A stretch of DNA of 64,000 nucleotides from Alphaproteobacteria bacterium. GTDB taxonomy: Bacteria; Pseudomonadota; Alphaproteobacteria; GCA-2731375. This document shows, piece after piece, positions 49,165 to 58,696 of this stretch (its first letter is position 1; every line of letters starts with the position of its first letter). The notes beneath the pieces are model-generated. The model was not told the DNA's origin, did not search any database, and saw only the letters and a list, made by a program, of their open reading frames with translations. The position numbers and the translations under genes are program-made. Where the stretch lies: assembly GCA_016776605.1 (NCBI GenBank), contig JADHTB010000001.1, positions 248,001-312,000 on the forward strand. The letters are read 5' to 3'.

Positions 49165-52106
49165 TTGGCCAGCCCCAACCAGGTCAGCAGGCGCGCGAAC
49201 AAGCCGGGTGAAGCGTCCCCATCGCCAGCCTGGCTGACCAGCCGTTTGAAAAATTGATTGATCAGGGCGCGGGCCGCGCCATCCATCATGCGCCCGCCCA
49301 CCGCCGCCACCTTGCCTGAAATAGTGACCGTATAGGTATACGCGACCCTGGTGCCTTCCGGCGTTTCGGATAAGGTGACACGGCCCTCTCCCTGCGAGCG
49401 TCCCAGCGGCCCCGCCGCGCCGCCGATCAGGCGCAGGGCATGGGGTGGATCCAGGTCCTGCAAGGCCACGGTCGCCACGAAACGGCCCTTGACCGGCCCA
49501 ATGCCCAGGGTCACGTCGGCGCGGTAAGCGTTTTCCCCGGTGATCGTCAGGGCGTGGCAGCCGGGAATGACGGCGGCCAGCTTTTCCGCATCCAGCAGAA
49601 TGGCCCAAACGTCCTTGGCCGGGGCCGGGACAATGGTACTGCCCTGCCCCTGCAAGGCATGGCCATCGATGGCCGGTGCCGGGATCTGGGGAACCGTGCT
49701 TGCAGGTTCCTCCCCCAGCATCAATTCCGCCAGACGGGAGCGGGTCAGGGGCAAGCTGGTCAGTTCCCGGCCCAGCGCATCGGACACCGCGTTGGCGATA
49801 CAGACCGGGGTCGACATACAATTGCCTTCACCCAGACCCTTGGCGCCCAGGGGCGTGAAGGGCGAGGGCGATTGATCATGCAGGATGGTCAGTTCGGGAA
49901 TTTCCATGACCGTGGGGGCCAGATAATCCGCCAGGGTGCCGGCCTGAAATCCACCGTCGGGGGCATAGGACAGTTCCTCCAACAGCGCCGCGCCCAGGCC
50001 TTGGGCAAAGCCGCCCCGGATCTGGCCATTGGCCAGCATGGGGTTCAACAGCCGGCCCGCGTCATGCATGGTGACATAGCTGTCGATCCGCACCGCGAAA
50101 GTATCCGGATCGACCTCGACACCGCAGAAATCAAAAATGAAGCCATATGTGCCCGACGAATTGATGCGGTCGCCTTCATCGGGTTCCGCCAGTTCCGGCA
50201 TATTCCAGAACGCGGTTTCGCGCAGGCCGGCGCCCGCCCCGTCGGGAATGGACAGGGGCGACCAATGGGCCTTGGCGGCGGAGCGGCCCAGGGGCAATGA
50301 ATTATCCGGATTGCCCCGGGCAAAAATACGGCCGTTGCCATAGGCGACATCTTCCGGCGGGACGTTTAAGTCCGCCGCCGCGATCAGGCTCAACCGTTCG
50401 CGTAGTTGCATCGCCGCCGTATGGCTGGCACCCGCCACGGCGCCGGCGAAGCGGGAGGAATAATTGCCCGACGCGATGGTCCACGGGTCCTTGGCGGTAT
50501 CATGTTCGGTGGAGACCGCCACCTCCGTCGGGTCCATGCCGAAAACGTCCGCGACCACCTGGGCCAGCACCGTGCGGTGGCCCTGGCCCTGAGGCACCGA
50601 GGATACGGCTACGCTGATCGCGCCCGATGGATCGAATGCCACCGTCGCCGTGGCCAGGGCGCCATTCTTGGGGCCCGAGCGCTCCCGCTGTTCCGGGCTC
50701 AACAAGGTGGTGATATAGCCCATGTTGGAGATCGATGGTTCCACCACCACCGCATAACCAATGCCGTACAAGCGCCCCTCGGCCCTGGCGGCATCGCGGC
50801 GGGCCTGCAATTCCGCCAAGCCGCCTTCGCTGACCGCGCGCTCCATGCTGCGGGCATAATCGCCTGAATCCAACAGGGCGCCCGGCGCCGTGCGATAGGG
50901 CATGGCATCCGTGGGCACCAGATTGCGTCGGCGTAATTCCAACGGATCCAGCCCCAGCTTCGCCGCCGCCTTGTCCAACAGCCGTTCCAGCGGGAAATAG
51001 ATCTGCGGCCCGCCAAAGCCGCGCATCAACCCGGTCGGCGTCTTGTTGGTCACCACCACCCGATTATGAATGGCCAGATTTTCGATGGCGTAGGCACCGG
51101 TCATATTGCCGTGCATGCGATAGATCGTCGCCGGCTCCGGGGCCCGCAAAAACGCGCCGCAATCTTCCAGTTGATCGTAATTAAGGGCCAGGATGCGGCC
51201 CTCCGCATCCAACGCCGCCTTCAGGGTGGTTACCCGGTTGGTCGATGACGTCGCCGCCGTCAGATGTTCCAGGCGGTCTTCCAGCCATTTTACCGGCCGG
51301 CCCACGATCCGGGCCGCGACACCCAGGGCAACCACATAGGGGAAAACCGCCTGTTTCACCCCATAGCTGCCGCCCGAATAAGGGGGTGTTTTCAGGCGCA
51401 GGCGGTTGCCGGGCACTTTCAAGGACCGCGCCATGACGGTGTGCAGGGTGTAGGGGCCCTGAAAATTCGCCGTGATCTCGAAGGCTTCCGAACCCGGATC
51501 ATAATCCGCGATGACGCAGAAGCATTCCATGGGCGTGCAGGAATTGCGCGGGTAATGGTAGGTCGCCTCCACCCGGTGGGCGGCGGTGGCGAAGGCTCCC
51601 TCGGGATCGCCATAGCGGAAGTCGCGCTCGTGCAGGACATTGCCCGCCGTGCCCGGATGCAGTTTCTCGGCAGCCACGGCCATCACCGGATCCATTACCG
51701 GCGTCAGCGGCAGATAATCAACGACGATGGCCTCCAGGGCATCCTCGGCCAGATAGCGGTCCTGGGCCAGAACCATGGCCACCGGTTCGCCGACGTAGCG
51801 GACTCGGTCGATCGCCAGCGCGTATTGCGGCGCGTCCACCTTAACCCCGGTGATGAAGGGCGTGGAGTGCGCCGCCAGTTCGGCCCCCGTTATCACCGCC
51901 AGCACTCCTGGCATGGCCTTCGCTGCCGCGGTATCCACTGCGCGGATTTCGCCATGGGCCAGGGGCGAACGCAGAAAGGCGGCGTGGCAGGCGTGGGGCG
52001 GCGTCGGCAGATCATCAGCGAAACGGGCCAGACCCCGCAACAGGGTCGGATCTTCCACCCGCTGCATGGACCGTCCAACCCAATCGCTGTTCGTCTTGCT
52101 GTTCAC
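49161..52106 (-). CDS. Molybdenum hydroxylase large subunit fused to a CoxG-like domain
   Basis: A 981-residue protein, longer than the usual 760-800. Residues 1 to about 790 are a full large subunit with VGRSMQRVEDPTLLRGLARF, PPYSGGSYGVKQAVFPYVV, the active-site loop GLMRGFGGPQIYFPLERLL (closer to xanthine dehydrogenase RGFGGPQ than to CoxL), PQGQGHRTVLAQVVADVFG and LGAKGLGEGNCMSTPVC. From about residue 815 a START/SRPBCC domain of CoxG type follows (PAPAKDVWAILLDAEKLAAV, ending ALINQFFKRLV). Separate CoxG proteins recruit CO dehydrogenase to the membrane. Translation starts with GTG. It is the first gene of the twelve-gene run. Confidence 0.92.
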   Translation of the reverse strand: MNSKTNSDWVGRSMQRVEDPTLLRGLARFADDLPTPPHACHAAFLRSPLAHGEIRAVDTAAAKAMPGVLAVITGAELAAHSTPFITGVKVDAPQYALAIDRVRYVGEPVAMVLAQDRYLAEDALEAIVVDYLPLTPVMDPVMAVAAEKLHPGTAGNVLHERDFRYGDPEGAFATAAHRVEATYHYPRNSCTPMECFCVIADYDPGSEAFEITANFQGPYTLHTVMARSLKVPGNRLRLKTPPYSGGSYGVKQAVFPYVVALGVAARIVGRPVKWLEDRLEHLTAATSSTNRVTTLKAALDAEGRILALNYDQLEDCGAFLRAPEPATIYRMHGNMTGAYAIENLAIHNRVVVTNKTPTGLMRGFGGPQIYFPLERLLDKAAAKLGLDPLELRRRNLVPTDAMPYRTAPGALLDSGDYARSMERAVSEGGLAELQARRDAARAEGRLYGIGYAVVVEPSISNMGYITTLLSPEQRERSGPKNGALATATVAFDPSGAISVAVSSVPQGQGHRTVLAQVVADVFGMDPTEVAVSTEHDTAKDPWTIASGNYSSRFAGAVAGASHTAAMQLRERLSLIAAADLNVPPEDVAYGNGRIFARGNPDNSLPLGRSAAKAHWSPLSIPDGAGAGLRETAFWNMPELAEPDEGDRINSSGTYGFIFDFCGVEVDPDTFAVRIDSYVTMHDAGRLLNPMLANGQIRGGFAQGLGAALLEELSYAPDGGFQAGTLADYLAPTVMEIPELTILHDQSPSPFTPLGAKGLGEGNCMSTPVCIANAVSDALGRELTSLPLTRSRLAELMLGEEPASTVPQIPAPAIDGHALQGQGSTIVPAPAKDVWAILLDAEKLAAVIPGCHALTITGENAYRADVTLGIGPVKGRFVATVALQDLDPPHALRLIGGAAGPLGRSQGEGRVTLSETPEGTRVAYTYTVTISGKVAAVGGRMMDGAARALINQFFKRLVSQAGDGDASPGLFARLLTWLGLAK

Positions 52107-52164
52107 GCCGCCAAACCTAATCTTGTGGGTTTATCAGTACGCCACATACGGCCAGAAAAGAGAA

Positions 52165-52196
52165 GGCCCGAAGCGATGTTGCCATCACTTCGGGCC
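52165..52196 (-). terminator. Strong hairpin between the hydrolase gene and the hydroxylase operon
   Basis: Arms of 14 bases with one mismatch (52165-52178 with 52183-52196) and loop TTGC. On the minus strand it is followed by TTCTCTTTTCT. It lies 115 bases after the alpha/beta hydrolase stop and 59 bases before the operon start, so it may terminate the first or act as an attenuator in the leader of the second. Confidence 0.6.
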
Positions 52197-52311
52197 CGCC
52201 TTAACGTCTCTTGCCAGATCCCGCGTCCATGCACTGACGGCTAATTTCTTAAGGCGCGTTTCCGCGGCTGTCAACGCCATATTGTGGTCGCGGCACATAT
52301 ACACACAAAAT

Positions 52312-53259
52312 CTAGCGCGCGTCCGCCCGCTGCCAGACATCCAACAAGGCCCGCAACGCGGTTACAAAGGCCAGTGGTTGATCCAATATCAGGTGATGTT
52401 GGGCGGCCGGAATGACCACCATGGGCGCATCCGGCCCCATCAGGCCATTCATATAGCGCGCCATTTCCGCTGTCACCAGGGCGCTGTTCGCCGCATAAAT
52501 CAGGGCGCAACGGCAGTTTGCCGCCGCTAAATTCTCGTTAAACGGTTCAGCGAAGCGCCGCCCAGCCATGGCATTCGTGTCGAATTTCCAGCTCCAGCCG
52601 CCATCCACCGCCTTGACGGAATGGCGGGCGATATATTCGACGATGAAGTCATTGTCGCAGGGTTGCCGCGGGCGCAGGCGAAAACGGGCCACTGCCTCCT
52701 CAAAATCCGGATAAAGGCGGACACTGCCCATTGGATTGGCCCGGCGGCGGCGGTCGTCTTCCTCGCCGGGCGGATAAACCGGCGAATCAGCGATCACCAT
52801 ACCGCCCAGATTTTCGCTATACATAGAGGCATAGCGCATGGACATCAGGCCGCCAAAGCTGTGTCCGACCAGGAAGGTTTTAGCGCCTAACCCGGCGTCA
52901 GCAATCACCGCCTGAATTTCCTCGGCCCGCAGGGTGGCGTTGTAGGCGTCCTTGGGCCGGTCGCCGCTATCCCCCATGCCGGACAGGTCGATGGCCGCTA
53001 CCCGGAAGCCGGCCCGAAAAAAGGGCGCAATATGGCTCCACCAATGGGCGTGCGCCCCGCCGCCATGAACGAACAAAATGCCGCCCGGATCCGTCACGCC
53101 TTCGTCAGGCTGCCAAAGCAGATAATGGATCGAACAGCCATCGACGGTGACCCGTTTTGATTGGCCCTGCTGGGCCACGGCCCAATGAAACCAGTCGGGC
53201 GCCGGCGCCTTGATCGTCAATCGTTGTTCTGCGTCCGTCATCCTGCCGCTCTTCGTCAT
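52312..53259 (-). CDS. Alpha/beta hydrolase
   Basis: A 315-residue alpha/beta hydrolase. The oxyanion segment LFVHGGGAHAHWWSHI, the nucleophile elbow FLVGHSFGGLMSM (Ser in GHSFGG) and a C-terminal His in VVIPAAQHHLILDQP are visible; the acid is probably the Asp in the preceding loop. Members hydrolyse esters, lactones or C-C bonds of ring-cleavage products. An ATG at 53241 is an alternative start. It is upstream of, and in the same direction as, the molybdenum hydroxylase operon, but a strong hairpin separates them. Confidence 0.9.
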   Translation of the reverse strand: MTKSGRMTDAEQRLTIKAPAPDWFHWAVAQQGQSKRVTVDGCSIHYLLWQPDEGVTDPGGILFVHGGGAHAHWWSHIAPFFRAGFRVAAIDLSGMGDSGDRPKDAYNATLRAEEIQAVIADAGLGAKTFLVGHSFGGLMSMRYASMYSENLGGMVIADSPVYPPGEEDDRRRRANPMGSVRLYPDFEEAVARFRLRPRQPCDNDFIVEYIARHSVKAVDGGWSWKFDTNAMAGRRFAEPFNENLAAANCRCALIYAANSALVTAEMARYMNGLMGPDAPMVVIPAAQHHLILDQPLAFVTALRALLDVWQRADAR

Positions 53260-53298
53260 TGCAAATTGCGCCCGTCATATCACATTTGCAGACAGGCC

Positions 53299-53328
53299 TT
53301 GATTACAGCCCGCTTCAAGCCCTAGATT
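53299..53328 (+). promoter_or_regulatory. Candidate promoter of tRNA-Sec
   Basis: TTGATT (53299-53304) and TAGATT (53323-53328) are 18 bases apart. The start of transcription would fall at about 53335-53336, exactly the first base of the tRNA. Confidence 0.45.
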
Positions 53329-53335
53329 AGTAGGT

Positions 53336-53431
53336 GGAAGGGGAACGTATTCCGGTGTTGCGCGCGGGCTTCAAACCCGTTGAGGGGCGTTAGACGTGCC
53401 TGGTGGGTTCGACTCCCACCCTCTTCCGCCA
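53336..53431 (+). tRNA. selC: Selenocysteine tRNA (TCA)
   Basis: A 96-base tRNA with the hallmarks of tRNA-Sec: an 8-bp acceptor stem (GGAAGGGG with CCTCTTCC), anticodon TCA at 53371-53373 in the loop CTTCAAA, a long variable arm (TTGAGGGGCG...CGTGCCTGG), T-loop TTCGACT, discriminator G and encoded CCA. It carries selenocysteine to UGA codons together with SelA, SelB and SelD, none of which is in the window. I found no gene here with an in-frame UGA that would need it. Confidence 0.97.
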
Positions 53432-53519
53432 ATTTCCGTCACTATTATTAGGCTGCCCAACGAACAACGGGCTCTTCGCCATTGCTGGCAAAGAGCCCGC
53501 CGCCCGGGTTTCTAAAGCC

Positions 53520-54707
53520 CTATTGCGGAATTTCGAACAGGCCGGCGGCACCCATACCGGTGCCGACGCACATGGTCACCACGACATATTTGGCGCCCCG
53601 GCGTTTGCCTTCGATCAGGGCATGGCCGGTCAGACGGGCACCGGTCATGCCATAGGGATGGCCAACCGAGATGGAACCGCCATCCACATTCAGCAGATCA
53701 TTGTCGATCCCCAGCTTGTCCCGGCAATACAATACCTGTACCGCGAAGGCCTCGTTCAATTCCCACAGGCCGATGTCATCCACCTTCAGGCCATTGCGTT
53801 CCAGCAGCTTGGGAATGGCGAAAACCGGGCCAATACCCATTTCATCGGGCTCGCAGCCGTGCACCACCAGGCCACGATAGATGCCCATGACGTCCAGGTT
53901 ACGCTTGGCGGCTTCCGCGTCGCTCATCAGGACGCAGGCCGAGGCGCCGTCTGATAGTTGCGAGGCGTTGCCGGCGGTAATATGGCCATCTTCCCGGGTC
54001 ACCGGCTTCAGGCCTTGCAAACCTTCCAGGGTGGTGGACGGGCGGTTGCCTTCATCCCTTTCCAACAGGGTATCCACATAGGTAACCTCGCCACTTTCCT
54101 TGTCGGTCACGGCCATGACCGTGGCCATGGGCACGATCTCGTCGTCAAAACGGCCGGCCTGTTGCGCCGCCGCCGTGCGCATCTGGCTTTGGAAGGCGTA
54201 TTCGTCCTGTACGTCGCGCGAGATGCCGTAACGGTCGGCGACGGTCTGGGCGGTTTTCAACATCGGGTCATAAATCGACGGCAGGTGGCTTTCCAGCCAT
54301 TCGTTAACCCGGAAATAGGTGTTGGCATGATCATTCTGCACCAGGGATATGCTTTCCAGGCCCGCCCCCACGGCAACGGGCACGCCGTCGGTGATGATCC
54401 GCTGGGCGGCGACGGAGATCGCATTCAGGCCCGAAGAACAGGCCCGGCTGACGGTCAGGCCCGAAACATTGACCGGCATCCCCGCCCGCATGGCGGAGCC
54501 ACGGGCCACGTTGCCCCCTGTGCTGCCCTCGGTGCGGCCGACGCCCATGATCACGTCTTCAACCTCGCCCGGATCCACCCCGGCCCGTTCCACGGCATGT
54601 TGGATAACATGGCCACCCATATCGACCGCATGGGTGTTGTTGAAGGCGCCGCGATAGGCCTTGCCGATCGGCGTACGGGCGGTTGAGACGATGACTGCAT
54701 CACGCAT
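53520..54707 (-). CDS. Acetyl-CoA C-acyltransferase (thiolase)
   Basis: A 395-residue thiolase of standard length. The nucleophile Cys is in [19 protein letters not shown] (about residue 90), the His in [20 protein letters not shown] (about 347), and the second Cys in [16 protein letters not shown] (about 377). It cleaves 3-oxoacyl-CoA to acetyl-CoA and a shortened acyl-CoA, or runs in reverse. The degradative fit is favoured by the many acyl-CoA dehydrogenase and hydratase genes nearby. It stands alone between selC and the divergent hydantoinase genes. Confidence 0.96.
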   Translation of the reverse strand: MRDAVIVSTARTPIGKAYRGAFNNTHAVDMGGHVIQHAVERAGVDPGEVEDVIMGVGRTEGSTGGNVARGSAMRAGMPVNVSGLTVSRACSSGLNAISVAAQRIITDGVPVAVGAGLESISLVQNDHANTYFRVNEWLESHLPSIYDPMLKTAQTVADRYGISRDVQDEYAFQSQMRTAAAQQAGRFDDEIVPMATVMAVTDKESGEVTYVDTLLERDEGNRPSTTLEGLQGLKPVTREDGHITAGNASQLSDGASACVLMSDAEAAKRNLDVMGIYRGLVVHGCEPDEMGIGPVFAIPKLLERNGLKVDDIGLWELNEAFAVQVLYCRDKLGIDNDLLNVDGGSISVGHPYGMTGARLTGHALIEGKRRGAKYVVVTMCVGTGMGAAGLFEIPQ

Positions 54708-54873
54708 GGTGGTTTCTTCCCTGATTTGTCGGTTTCAATATCTTCCTGGACCTGACTATAGCGGCCTTCCGGGGCGCCTGCCAACAGCGGTGTATATCTA
54801 CGTTGTTCACCGATAGCGGACAATCTACACTGCCATCGCCGACGCCCAACATCCCGATGGAGTACCCTGTTCA

Positions 54874-56556
54874 GTGCCTGAAGTAGATCCGATCACCGCC
54901 TCTGTCATCCAGCACCGCCTGGTCGCCATCGCCGAGGAAATGGGCGAGGCCATGTTACGCACCTCGTATTCGCAAATTCTGAATGCCAGCCGGGATTTTT
55001 CCACCGCCATTTGCGGCGACCGGGGCCGTCTGGTGGCCCAGGCGGAGCATATTCCCGTCCATGTTGGCGCGTTGCCCTGGGCAGTGAAGGCGGTGGTCGA
55101 ATTCTTTGAGGATGATATCCATCCCGGCGATGTCTTTTTGTTGAACGACCCTTATTTCGGCGGCAGCCATCTGCCGGATCTAACCGCCTTCGTTCCCGTC
55201 TTCATTGCCGGCCGCCTGTTGTTCTGGACCGTCAACCGGGCCCATCATTCCGATATTGGCGGCGCCACCCACGGCGCCTATAACGCCTCGGCCACGGAAA
55301 TCTGGCAGGAAGGCCTGCGGGTGCCGCCCCTGCGGCTGTATGCGGGTGGCGAGGTACACCAGGACCTGATGCAGATGCTGTCGGCGAACGTCCGCCATCC
55401 ACAGGATTTCCAGGGCGATTTGGCGGCCCAGATCGGCTCTGTTCATCTGGGCGAAAGACGCCTTTTGAAACTGATAGAAGAATTCGGCGCCGATGTGGTT
55501 GAGGCGGCCGTGGAAATCATCCTGGACTCGGCTGAGAAACAAGCCCGCGACGTCATCACCACCTGGAAGGATGGCGTCTATCAGGGCGTTGCCTTGCTGG
55601 ACGATGACGGCCGGGGCAACCAGGATATCGCCATCCGGGCCAAGGTCACCAAGCTGGGCAGCGAACTGGAGATTGACCTGACCGCCTCGGATGACCAGGT
55701 CACCTCTTTCATCAATTCTTCCCATGCCAACATGCAATCGGGCGTGGCCATGGCCCTGGCGTTCCTGTTCGATCCCGAGACACCAAAGAACGCCGGTTCG
55801 CTGCGGCCCGTCACGGTCATCGCCCGGCAGGGCAGCATCGTCTGGGCCAATCCCGGCGCGCCCGTCACCTTGTCTACCAGTCACTGCGCCCAGGAAATCA
55901 TCGAAGCCATCATCAGGGCCCTGGCGCCGGCCTGTCCCGATCGTGTCATGGCCGGCTGGGGGCGGCGTTTCCGCATCGCCATCAAGGGCGAGGATCCGCG
56001 CAACGGCAAGTCCTTCATCTGGCATATGTTCCATGCCCGCCCCGGCGCCGGGGCGTCTTCGGGCGGCGACGGCTGGCACGGAACGGGGGAATGGCATTCC
56101 ACGGGGGGCCTCAAATTCGGCTCCATCGAAGTCGCGGAAAGCCGCTTCCCGCTGTATTTTCGCCGCCACGAGTACCGGCCCGATTCAGGGGGTGACGGCA
56201 AATACACCGGCGGCGCCGGGGTTGATATGGAACTGCAGGTGGAAACCGAGACTGCCTGCCGCGGCAATACCGCCGGCGATGGCGCCCGACACGGCGCCGC
56301 CGGCCTGTTGGGCGGCCAGGACGGCGCCCCGCACCGTTATTTGATGCGGGCGCCGGGACGCCGCCCGAAAGTCCTGAGCACCAAGGAAGAGGGTATCGAC
56401 GTCCCCGCCGGTACTATATTCGAGGTGCATTCGGCGGGCGGCGGCGGCTGGGGCCCACCCGAAGAACGGGATCAGGCCGCCAGGGATTATGACCGTATCA
56501 ACGGTTATACCGCGCGGCGCCGGACCAAACCCACACAGCCAATTGCAAAGACATAG
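54874..56556 (+). CDS. Hydantoinase B/oxoprolinase family protein
   Basis: A 560-residue HyuB-type subunit. The N-terminus PITASVIQHRLVAIAEEMGE, the conserved SRDFSTAICGDRGRLVAQAE, HPGDVFLLNDPYFGGSHLPD and VNRAHHSDIGGATHGAYNAS are diagnostic. HyuA and HyuB act together in ATP-dependent hydrolysis of N-methylhydantoin or 5-oxoproline and in acetone/acetophenone carboxylases. Translation begins with GTG. The C-terminal GGGGWGPPEERDQAA is typical. The HyuA gene follows after 14 bases but is interrupted by a frameshift. Confidence 0.94.
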   Translation: MPEVDPITASVIQHRLVAIAEEMGEAMLRTSYSQILNASRDFSTAICGDRGRLVAQAEHIPVHVGALPWAVKAVVEFFEDDIHPGDVFLLNDPYFGGSHLPDLTAFVPVFIAGRLLFWTVNRAHHSDIGGATHGAYNASATEIWQEGLRVPPLRLYAGGEVHQDLMQMLSANVRHPQDFQGDLAAQIGSVHLGERRLLKLIEEFGADVVEAAVEIILDSAEKQARDVITTWKDGVYQGVALLDDDGRGNQDIAIRAKVTKLGSELEIDLTASDDQVTSFINSSHANMQSGVAMALAFLFDPETPKNAGSLRPVTVIARQGSIVWANPGAPVTLSTSHCAQEIIEAIIRALAPACPDRVMAGWGRRFRIAIKGEDPRNGKSFIWHMFHARPGAGASSGGDGWHGTGEWHSTGGLKFGSIEVAESRFPLYFRRHEYRPDSGGDGKYTGGAGVDMELQVETETACRGNTAGDGARHGAAGLLGGQDGAPHRYLMRAPGRRPKVLSTKEEGIDVPAGTIFEVHSAGGGGWGPPEERDQAARDYDRINGYTARRRTKPTQPIAKT

Positions 56557-56570
56557 GCGGCAAAACAAGT

Positions 56571-58614
56571 ATGTATCGTATAGGTATTGACGTTGGCGGC
56601 ACCTTCACCGATCTGGTTGCAATCGACGATTCCGGCCAAGTCACCCTGGGCAAGGTCCCCTCCACGCCGGCCGATCAGTCCGTGGGCGTCATGGACGGCC
56701 TGACCCAGGTGGCGGCTACCCTGGGACTGGACCTCGCCGCCCTGCTGGCCGGAACCGATCGGATCGTTCACGGCACCACGGTTGCCACCAACGCGCTGTT
56801 GGAGCGCAAGGGCGCCAAGGTCGGGCTGTTGACCACCGAAGGCCACCGTGATGTCCTGGAAATGCGCGAGGGTCTAAAGCCGGAGCGCTATAACCTCAGG
56901 CTGGCGCGGCCGGAGGCGCTGGTGCCCCGGCGGCTATGTCTTGGCGTTAAGGAACGCATCAAGGCCGATGGCCAGATCGCCATAGCGCTTGATGGCGCCT
57001 CGCTGGACAAAGCCATCCGCGTGCTGAAGCGGGAAAAAGTGACCTCGGTCGCGGTCTGTTACCTGCATGCCTACCGCGATGGCCGGCACGAGGAAGCCAC
57101 CCGGGTTGCCCTGGCCAAGGCGCTGCCCAAGGTTCACGTCTGCCTGTCCTCGGAAGTCCTGCCGCAGATCAAGGAATACGAGCGGGTCTCGACCACGGTC
57201 GTAAACGCCTATGTAGCGCCGGTGCTGGCACGTTATTTTTCCCAACTCGAACAATCCCTCGAAGCGGCCGGCTATGGCGGACCGGTACTGATCATTCTTT
57301 CCCATGGCGGTATTGCCCCCATTGCCGAGGCCATCCGCATGGCGGCGGGCACTGTGCTGTCCGGCCCCGCGGGCGGCGTCGCCGGCGCCCGGCATGCCGC
57401 CGAACTGGTTGGCATCAAGGATCTTATTCCCTTCGACATTGGGGGGAACGTCGTCCGATATTTCACTGATCGTCGATGGTCAGGCGACCCTGTCCTCGGA
57501 CCGGCGCATCGCCAACGAACGGATCGCCCTGCCCAGCCTGGATATCGTCACCCTGGGCGCGGGCGGTGGTTCCATCGCGCGGGTGGCCGGCGGCGGCCTG
57601 TTGCAAGTCGGACCGCAAAGCGCCGGCGCCATACCGGGACCGGCCTGTTATGGCAATGGCGGCACGGAACCAACCGTGACCGACGCCTCCATGGTGCTGG
57701 GTTATCTGGACCCGGAGAACTTCCTGGGCGGCAGGGCGCGTCTGGACCTTGGCGCGGCGGAGGCGGCACTGGACCGCCTGGGCACGGACCTGGGCATTGA
57801 TGGCGTCCGCGCGGCCGAGGGCATACACCGCCTCGTCAATACCCAAATGGCCGAAGGCGTCCGTCTGGCGACGGTCCGCCGGGGCGTCGACCCGCGCCGC
57901 TTCGCGCTATTGGCCTTTGGCGGGGCAGCCGGGCTGCACGCCACGGAACTGGCCCGGCAGCTTAACCTGGGCCGCGTTGTGGTGCCCCGCATAGCCTCGG
58001 TTTTGTCGGCCTGGGGCATGCTGGCCACGGAACTGCGGCTGGAAGTGACCCGCACCCATATCGGCGATACCTCGCGCCTGGATATCGCCGCCATAAACGA
58101 CCTGTATGCGGACATGGAGGCGGAGGGCCGGGACCGGCTGAGCAGCTGGTTCGACGGCGCCATCAGTTCCGTCCGCTCCGCCGATATGCGCTATGGCGAA
58201 CAGATATTCGAGATCGATGTGCCCCTGGATCAGATCGATTTCACCTCACCCGACCTGCTGGACCAGATCAAGGCAGCCTTTGAACGCCGCCACGAGGCGC
58301 TCTATACCTACAGCCTGAAAGATCAGGACCCGGTCCTGGTCAACGCCCGGGTCGCCACGGTGGGCGCCCTGCCGGCCCTGCCCCAGGAGCCCTTGGTGGC
58401 AGCCGGTGCGCCCATACCAGCGACCGGTAATCGGCGCATTTATCTTGACGGCTGGCTGGATGCCCCGGTCTATGACTTCGACCGGCTGGCGGCGGGCCAG
58501 ATCATCCCCGGCCCGGCCCTTGTGGTCTCGGAAACCACCAATGTCCTACTGCGCCACGGCGATCAGGCCACCACCACACCCCACGGCTGGCTGGACATCA
58601 AAATTCCCATCTGA
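56571..58614 (+). pseudogene. Hydantoinase A/oxoprolinase family gene with a frameshift at a G6 run
   Basis: The first frame (from 56571) starts MYRIGIDVGGTFTDLVAID with the actin-like ATPase motif and runs correctly to IPFDIGG at about residue 292. It then turns into unrelated sequence, while the family sequence continues in another frame as GGTSSDISLIVDGQATLSSD to a stop at 58612-58614. The change occurs at six Gs (57441-57446); five would restore one frame of about 680 residues, the usual HyuA length. Nothing else is damaged. It may be a sequencing or assembly error, a recent mutation, or a slippery site that allows part of the ribosomes or polymerases to read through. HyuB next to it is intact. 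Confidence 0.88.
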
Positions 58615-58696
58615 TGCATTGAACGGCGCCGGTTTAAGGTAGCGTTAATCATGTTTCGGGTATTGTGCCGTGGCGCCACGACCATCGTCGGCGCCT

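Noticed and set aside
49165-49821. N-terminal extension of the FAD subunit at 48346-49164
   Set aside because: The extra 219 residues are out-of-frame translation of the upstream large subunit; the ATGA overlap fixes the true start at 49164.
57447-57800. C-terminal 118 residues of the first HyuA frame as real protein
   Set aside because: After the G6 run the translation becomes Arg/Pro/Gly-rich and unrelated to the family, while the family sequence goes on in the other frame.
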